From Lentimicrobiaceae bacterium (lineage in GTDB: Bacteria; Bacteroidota; Bacteroidia; Bacteroidales; WCHB1-69): DNA of 17,304 bases. The notes under the pieces were generated by a model, which saw only the letters and a list, made by a program, of their open reading frames with translations, was not told the origin of the DNA and searched no databases. Of this stretch, positions 13,491 to 17,304 are shown piece after piece; the first letter of the stretch is position 1, and each line of letters starts with the position of its first letter. Made by a program: the position numbers and the translations under genes. The stretch is taken from NCBI GenBank assembly GCA_009787485.1, contig WQWP01000040.1, forward strand, positions 1-17,304. Direction: 5' to 3'.

Positions 13491-13868
13491 ATGGAGACAA
13501 GCATAGTAGTACCTGCCGGAAAACAAGAAAATATTATTGAGATGTCAATAATTCAACGGATACACGAAATTAGAGGTGTGCGAGTAATGCTTGACTTCGA
13601 CTTGGCAGAGATGTACGGAACAGCAACCAAAGTATTAAAACAATCTGTAAAACGAAACATGAAGCGTTTCCCAAATGACTTTATGTTTGAACTTACTAAA
13701 AATGAATGGAATGAGCTGGTCACAAATTGTGACCACATACCAAAGTCAATGAAATACAGTTATGTTCCATCTTCCATTGACGAAATATTTTTAACGTTAA
13801 TGCGTGCCAAAATCTTAATTGCTTCATTTTTAGCACTATTTAATTTTCTTAATTTTTCATTTTGTTGA
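13491..13868 (+). pseudogene. Truncated ORF6N-domain protein
   Basis: ORF6N domains are DNA-binding modules of phage and mobile-element origin. Residues about 18-92 match well: IIQRIHEIRGVRVMLDFDLA, EMYGTATKVLKQSVKRNMKR, FPNDFMFELTKNEW, then KYSYVP. The expected continuation (a PyaFTEqGVAML-like segment) is missing. From about position 13764 the translation becomes hydrophobic and unlike the family, ending at residue 125, whereas full proteins are often about 180-320 aa. The promoter and start look intact, so a short protein may still be made. I regard it as a broken gene whose 3' part was replaced. Confidence 0.75.
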
Positions 13869-13909
13869 TAACTTTTCGTTTTTATCAAAAATTGCATGTT
13901 TTTTTTCAT
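13760..13909 (-). CDS. 49-aa antisense ORF over the ORF6N 3' end
   Basis: A minus-strand frame (ATG 13909-13907, stop 13762-13760) encodes 49 basic residues, including KLRKLNSAKNEAIKILARIN. It occupies almost exactly the stretch where the ORF6N translation stops resembling its family. I do not recognise it; it may be a fragment of another gene or chance. Confidence 0.2.
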   Translation of the reverse strand: MKKNMQFLIKTKSYQQNEKLRKLNSAKNEAIKILARINVKNISSMEDGT

Positions 13910-13962
13910 TACTTTTACAATATATCAAATGAGAATAATTAACCAAAAATACAGTATAGTAA

Positions 13963-14049
13963 ATGAAAGTAACAGATGAAAACTTGGTCTTAATGACCGC
14001 ACAACAACTAAGAGGCATTATTTCTGAAGAAGTTAGCATTAATGGATAA
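13963..14049 (+). pseudogene. 28-aa ORF resembling the start of an excisionase-like protein
   Basis: ATG 13963 to TAA 14049 encodes MKVTDENLVLMTAQQLRGII then SEEVSING. The LMTAQQLRGIISEEV pattern is like the first helix of small helix-turn-helix or excisionase-type proteins in Bacteroidetes, which normally continue into the DNA-binding domain. Here a stop follows at once. Resemblance is from memory only. Confidence 0.3.
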
Positions 14050-14078
14050 GTGCCGTCACTTAGCACTTTAGATTTGTA

Positions 14079-14159
14079 ACAAATGACTTCTGCATGGGCT
14101 TTCATGTGCATTTTCGGTTTACACATTGGTTTACACAAATGACTTGAAACTGTGTAAAC
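14079..14159. repeat. Cluster of short direct and inverted repeats beside tRNA-Val
   Basis: GTTTACACA occurs at 14117-14125 and 14129-14137, and inverted (TGTGTAAAC) at 14151-14159. ACAAATGACTT occurs at 14079-14089 and 14135-14145. No ORF explains them. They could be recombinase-type binding sites or the scar of a lost element; no matching second set was seen. Confidence 0.5.
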
Positions 14160-14178
14160 TCATCAAAACTCACCCAAC

Positions 14179-14209
14179 AAAAAAAGCACTTATTCTTTCA
14201 TAAGTGCTT
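14179..14209 (-). terminator. Intrinsic terminator after tRNA-Val
   Basis: On the minus strand AAGCACTTAT and ATAAGTGCTT pair perfectly (14200-14209 with 14184-14193) around a 6-nt loop, followed by seven T. It begins 12 nt after the tRNA end. Confidence 0.85.
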
Positions 14210-14220
14210 GATTTCCTTTG

Positions 14221-14295
14221 TGGGAGTTGACGGATTCGAACCGCCGACCCTCTGCTTGTAAGGCAGATGCTCTGAACCAGCTGAGCTAAACTCCC
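14221..14295 (-). tRNA. tRNA-Val (anticodon TAC)
   Basis: The minus strand folds as a full cloverleaf. The acceptor stem is GGGAGTT/AACTCCC (14295-14289 with 14228-14222) with discriminator A at 14221. The D arm contains AGCTCAGCTGG. The anticodon stem TCTGC/GCAGA carries loop CTTACAA with anticodon TAC at 14260-14258, and the T arm has GGTTCGAATCC. The CCA end is not encoded. It has its own promoter and terminator. Confidence 0.96.
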
Positions 14296-14310
14296 TCGCG
14301 TTTGGGGCGG

Positions 14311-14318
14311 CAAAAATA
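14311..14318 (-). promoter_or_regulatory. -7 box TATTTTTG before tRNA-Val
   Basis: On the minus strand TATATTTTTGCCGCC contains an exact TAnnTTTG, 15 nt before the tRNA 5' end. Confidence 0.65.
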
Positions 14319-14376
14319 TACTTTTTTAATTACTAATATCATTTTTAATAAAAAACTTTTTTTAACCCTTTTTCTC

Positions 14377-14384
14377 TATTTTTG
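14377..14384 (+). promoter_or_regulatory. -7 box TATTTTTG before purL
   Basis: TATTTTTG matches TAnnTTTG exactly, 29 nt before the ATG at 14414, divergent from the tRNA promoter. No purine riboswitch-like structure fits in the short leader. Confidence 0.65.
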
Positions 14385-14413
14385 CCTTCTTAAATCCTCA
14401 AACCACACGCCCC

Positions 14414-17269
14414 ATGCAGATCATCCCGAAAACACGGCTTTTCATAGAGAAGAAAAAAGGGTTTCAAGTAGAAGCCGAATCGTTGAAAAATGAACTTAAT
14501 AGCAATCTTCATTTGCATATTAATGAATTGCGGTTAATTATTGTGTATGACGTTTTTAATATTGATGAGGGATTATTGGAAAAGGCGGTAACATCGGTAT
14601 TTGCAGAGCCCGTAACCGACGAAGTATCCATTGGCACAATGTCCCCCATATCCCCATTGTCCCACCATGCAAATACCCCCCATTTCGCCATCGAATTTCT
14701 CCCCGGCCAATTCGACCAACGCGCCGACAGCGCCACGCAATGCCTAAAACTGATTGACCCCAAAAGCGAAGCCGGCATCAAAAGCGCCAAATTAATTTTG
14801 TTAGATGATTCTATTACAGATGAAGACCTGCAACGTATTAAAAAATACTGCATTAACGAAGTAGAAGCGAGAGAAAAAGATATGAGTATTTTAGATGCTT
14901 CCGAAAATGTAGAAATTGCTGAAATTCCTGTTTTTGAAGGTTTTATCGCGCTTTCGGAAAAAGAGATTGAAAGTTTTAGGCAGCAACACGGATTAGCAAT
15001 GTCGCTGGAGGATATTTTGTTTGTGCAGCAATATTTTAAAAACGAAGAGGAGCGCGACCCTACTGAAACGGAAATTAAAGTATTAGATACCTACTGGAGC
15101 GATCATTGCCGGCATACGACTTTTGAAACTGAAATAAAGCAAGTTACATTTTCTCCATCTCCGTTTCAGGAACAATTGCAAAATGCTTTTGAGCAATATT
15201 TGGAATTGCGAAACAAAGTACACGGCGGCAAAAAACCGATGACGTTGATGGATATGGCCACCATTTGCGGCAAACACGAGCGTAAAACAGGCAACTTGGA
15301 AGACATGGAGATTTCGGACGAAATTAATGCGTGCAGTGTTTATGTGGATGTGGATGTGAATGGAAAAATAGAAAAATGGCTGCTGATGTTTAAAAACGAA
15401 ACACACAACCATCCTACTGAGATTGAGCCTTTTGGCGGTGCATCTACCTGCGTGGGCGGCGCCATTCGCGATCCGCTGAGCGGCAGGAGCTACGTGTATC
15501 AGGCAATGCGCGTTACCGGCGCCGGCGATATTACCGAGCCTGTTGAAAATACGATAGAAGGAAAGTTGCCGCAACGCGTCATTTCTAAAACTGCGGCACA
15601 CGGATATTCCTCTTATGGCAACCAAATTGGATTGGCTTGTACCCACGTTCGGGAAATTTACCACGAAGGTTACAAAGCCAAACGTATGGAAATTGGGGCG
15701 GTAGTGGGCGCCGTTCCGGCAGATTATGTGCGCCGCGAAAAGCCGCAGGCCGGCGATGTGGTCATCATGTTTGGCGGAAGAACAGGTCGCGATGGCATTG
15801 GCGGCGCCACCGGATCCTCGAAAGAACATACGGAAACCTCCTTAGAACTGTGCGCTGCCGAAGTGCAAAAGGGCAATGCGCCCGAAGAACGAAAAATACA
15901 ACGTTTGTTCCGAAATCCCGAAGTAACCCGCCTCATTAAGAAATCGAACGACTTCGGCGCCGGCGGCGTAAGCGTTGCCATCGGCGAGCTGGCAGATGGC
16001 TTGGAGATTGACCTTAACGCCGTGAAAACCAAATACAAAGGATTAAACGGAACGGAATTAGCCATCAGCGAATCGCAGGAACGCATGAGCGTGGTGGTTG
16101 CCGCCGAAGACGTGGAAATTTTTATTGAACATTGTAGAAAAGAAAATATTGAAGCTACTGTTATTGCCTACATTACGGATGATAATCGCCTGAAAATTAA
16201 ATGGAACGGTAATACTATTGTGAATATTTGCCGTGAATTCATCAATACCTCCGGCGTTCGACAAAAGACAAACGTACGGGTGAATATTAACCGCAAAGAG
16301 CGCAAAGATTTTTCGCAAAGGGCGCAAAGTTTTGATTTAATACAACAACGCGTTGAAAACGTTTTATCCGATTTAAACGTCGCCTCCCAACAAAACATGA
16401 TCGAAATGTTCGATTCTACCATTGGGGCAACTACGGTGTTAATGCCTTTTGGTGGAAAATATCAACTAACGGAAACGCAGGCCGGTGTGCAAAAACTTCC
16501 GGTACGAAACGGATTTACAGATACTTGCAGTATTTTATCGTTTGGATACAATCCTTTTATTTCAGAGTGTTCCCCGTTTCATGGTGCGCAATATGCTATT
16601 ATTGAATCTATGGCAAAATTGGTGGCGGTGGGCGGCAATTACCAAAAAATTCGCTTCACTTTTCAAGAATATTTTGAAAAGCTCGGCAAGGATGAAGAAA
16701 AATGGGGCAAGCCGTTTGCTGCGTTGCTGGGCGCCATCACCGTGCAAAACTTTTTCCACCTGCCTGCCATTGGCGGAAAAGATTCTATGAGCGGAACGTT
16801 TAAGCACTTAAATGTACCGCCCACTTTAGTTTCGTTCGCCGTTGCCACCGAAAAAGCCTCCAATATCATTTCTCCTGAATTTAAAAAAACAGGAAACAAC
16901 ATCTACCTCATTAAACATCAGCCTGATGAATTAGGAAATCCAAATTTTGAGCAACTAAAGCAGATTTTCAATTTTATGATGGAAAATATTCATAATAAGA
17001 AAATTATCTCTGCTTTTACCTGTCAGTTTGGAGGCATTATAGAAGCGCTGTGTAAAATGAGTTTTGGCAACGATCTCGGCTTTAACATTCATACTCAAGA
17101 AGATCTATTTGGCTACAACTACGGAAGTTTTGTGGTAGAAACCGAACAGGAATTGCATTTTGAACATGCGGTTTATTTGGGGAAAGTGGCGGATTTGTTT
17201 GTTATTAATGATGAAGAAATAGATAAATGCGCTTGTTTGAAGGCGTGGCAGAGTACTTTTGTACTTTAA
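14414..17269 (+). CDS. purL: Phosphoribosylformylglycinamidine synthase, synthetase part only
   Basis: PurL makes FGAM from FGAR, ATP and ammonia from glutamine in purine synthesis. The 951-aa product resembles the large single-chain form (clade II, TIGR01857-like): N-terminal domain with FLPGQFDQRADSATQCL (95-111), TYWSDHCRHTTFE (226-238), FKNETHNHPTEIEPFGGAST (326-345), DFGAGGVSVAIGELADG (513-529), DSTIGATTVLMPFGGKYQLT (667-686) and GGKDSMSG (787-794). Full-length members are about 1200-1240 aa because a C-terminal glutaminase domain follows. Here the frame ends at the linker (LKAWQSTFVL), and a terminator-like hairpin begins in the last codons. A separate PurQ-like subunit or free ammonia is therefore needed. 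Two insert-like segments stand out: residues about 73-87 (GTMSPISPLSHH) and 627-639 (RKERKDFSQRAQ), both coded by repetitive DNA. Confidence 0.95.
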   Translation: MQIIPKTRLFIEKKKGFQVEAESLKNELNSNLHLHINELRLIIVYDVFNIDEGLLEKAVTSVFAEPVTDEVSIGTMSPISPLSHHANTPHFAIEFLPGQFDQRADSATQCLKLIDPKSEAGIKSAKLILLDDSITDEDLQRIKKYCINEVEAREKDMSILDASENVEIAEIPVFEGFIALSEKEIESFRQQHGLAMSLEDILFVQQYFKNEEERDPTETEIKVLDTYWSDHCRHTTFETEIKQVTFSPSPFQEQLQNAFEQYLELRNKVHGGKKPMTLMDMATICGKHERKTGNLEDMEISDEINACSVYVDVDVNGKIEKWLLMFKNETHNHPTEIEPFGGASTCVGGAIRDPLSGRSYVYQAMRVTGAGDITEPVENTIEGKLPQRVISKTAAHGYSSYGNQIGLACTHVREIYHEGYKAKRMEIGAVVGAVPADYVRREKPQAGDVVIMFGGRTGRDGIGGATGSSKEHTETSLELCAAEVQKGNAPEERKIQRLFRNPEVTRLIKKSNDFGAGGVSVAIGELADGLEIDLNAVKTKYKGLNGTELAISESQERMSVVVAAEDVEIFIEHCRKENIEATVIAYITDDNRLKIKWNGNTIVNICREFINTSGVRQKTNVRVNINRKERKDFSQRAQSFDLIQQRVENVLSDLNVASQQNMIEMFDSTIGATTVLMPFGGKYQLTETQAGVQKLPVRNGFTDTCSILSFGYNPFISECSPFHGAQYAIIESMAKLVAVGGNYQKIRFTFQEYFEKLGKDEEKWGKPFAALLGAITVQNFFHLPAIGGKDSMSGTFKHLNVPPTLVSFAVATEKASNIISPEFKKTGNNIYLIKHQPDELGNPNFEQLKQIFNFMMENIHNKKIISAFTCQFGGIIEALCKMSFGNDLGFNIHTQEDLFGYNYGSFVVETEQELHFEHAVYLGKVADLFVINDEEIDKCACLKAWQSTFVL
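16292..16329 (+). repeat. Four CGCAAAG units inside purL
   Basis: CGCAAAG occurs at 16292, 16301, 16314 and 16323, giving two pairs spaced 9 nt within 38 nt. It encodes a basic stretch in a variable linker of PurL. Confidence 0.7.
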
Positions 17270-17291
17270 AAAAATCTACAATTTTTAAAGT
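17263..17291 (+). terminator. Terminator-like hairpin at the purL stop
   Basis: ACTTTAAAAA (17263-17272) and TTTTTAAAGT (17282-17291) form a perfect 10-bp stem with a 9-nt loop. The left arm includes the purL stop codon. The T run lies in the right arm, so it is only a moderate intrinsic terminator, but it argues that the gene truly ends here. Confidence 0.5.
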
Positions 17292-17304
17292 GCATATTTA
17301 AAAA

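Noticed and set aside
13857..14138. 93-aa minus-strand frame near the tRNA
   Set aside because: It reads through the repeat cluster and scraps of other frames, with no domain or promoter.
14079..14159. CRISPR array
   Set aside because: Only two or three short, unevenly spaced repeats; no regular spacers and no cas genes.
14221..14295. attL/attR duplication of the tRNA-Val 3' end
   Set aside because: I saw no second copy of the tRNA end in 13086-14220, and the native terminator is intact right after the tRNA.
15083..15829. 248-aa minus-strand frame inside purL
   Set aside because: It is antisense to conserved PurL motifs and has no recognisable domain; a codon-bias shadow.

Overview
The window looks like a chromosome segment of a Bacteroidetes/Bacteroidota member. 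Three things point there. First, several C-terminal sorting domains of the type IX secretion system (T9SS) occur; T9SS is confined to the Bacteroidetes group. Second, at least eight genes are preceded by an exact TAnnTTTG hexamer-like -7 box, the signature of the Bacteroidetes primary sigma factor. Third, housekeeping products such as the clade-II-like PurL, carboxynorspermidine decarboxylase, rpsO-pnp and the fused glycosyltransferase resemble Bacteroidetes proteins. The genus cannot be told from the sequence alone.

Layout. Positions 1-908 hold the end of one T9SS substrate and two very small secreted proteins that are little more than a signal peptide plus all or half of a T9SS sorting domain. 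Positions 968-3434 (+) carry a lipoprotein rubrerythrin, a deoxynucleoside kinase, a GMP synthase synthetase subunit without its glutaminase domain, and a small coiled-coil-like ORF. Positions 3435-5501 (+) are visibly AT-rich and hold an MntA-HepT type VII toxin-antitoxin pair and a DUF4143-type AAA ATPase, probably an acquired defence or stability module. Positions 5521-8516 (-) are rpsO, pnp and a TSCPD-domain lipoprotein. Positions 8656-10776 (+) are nspC (polyamine synthesis), a shortened YigZ/IMPACT protein and a four-helix-bundle protein. Positions 10855-13085 (-) are psd (phosphatidylserine decarboxylase) overlapping a glycosyltransferase fused to a membrane/Rossmann module. Positions 13086-14220 are a graveyard: a T9SS sorting-domain relic, a truncated ORF6N gene, small ORF scraps and short repeats, ending at a tRNA-Val gene (-). 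Positions 14414-17269 (+) are a large purL that stops just before its glutaminase domain.

Themes. Two purine enzymes in the window (GuaA and PurL) both lack the class I glutamine amidotransferase domain normally fused to them, so nitrogen for both steps must come from separate subunits encoded elsewhere or from free ammonia. Two normally cytosolic small proteins (rubrerythrin and TSCPD) carry lipoprotein signal peptides. Short repeats that look like intergenic satellite text recur between genes and also inside coding regions (purL, pnp tail, TSCPD signal peptide). No CRISPR array, insertion sequence with transposase, or rRNA gene was seen.
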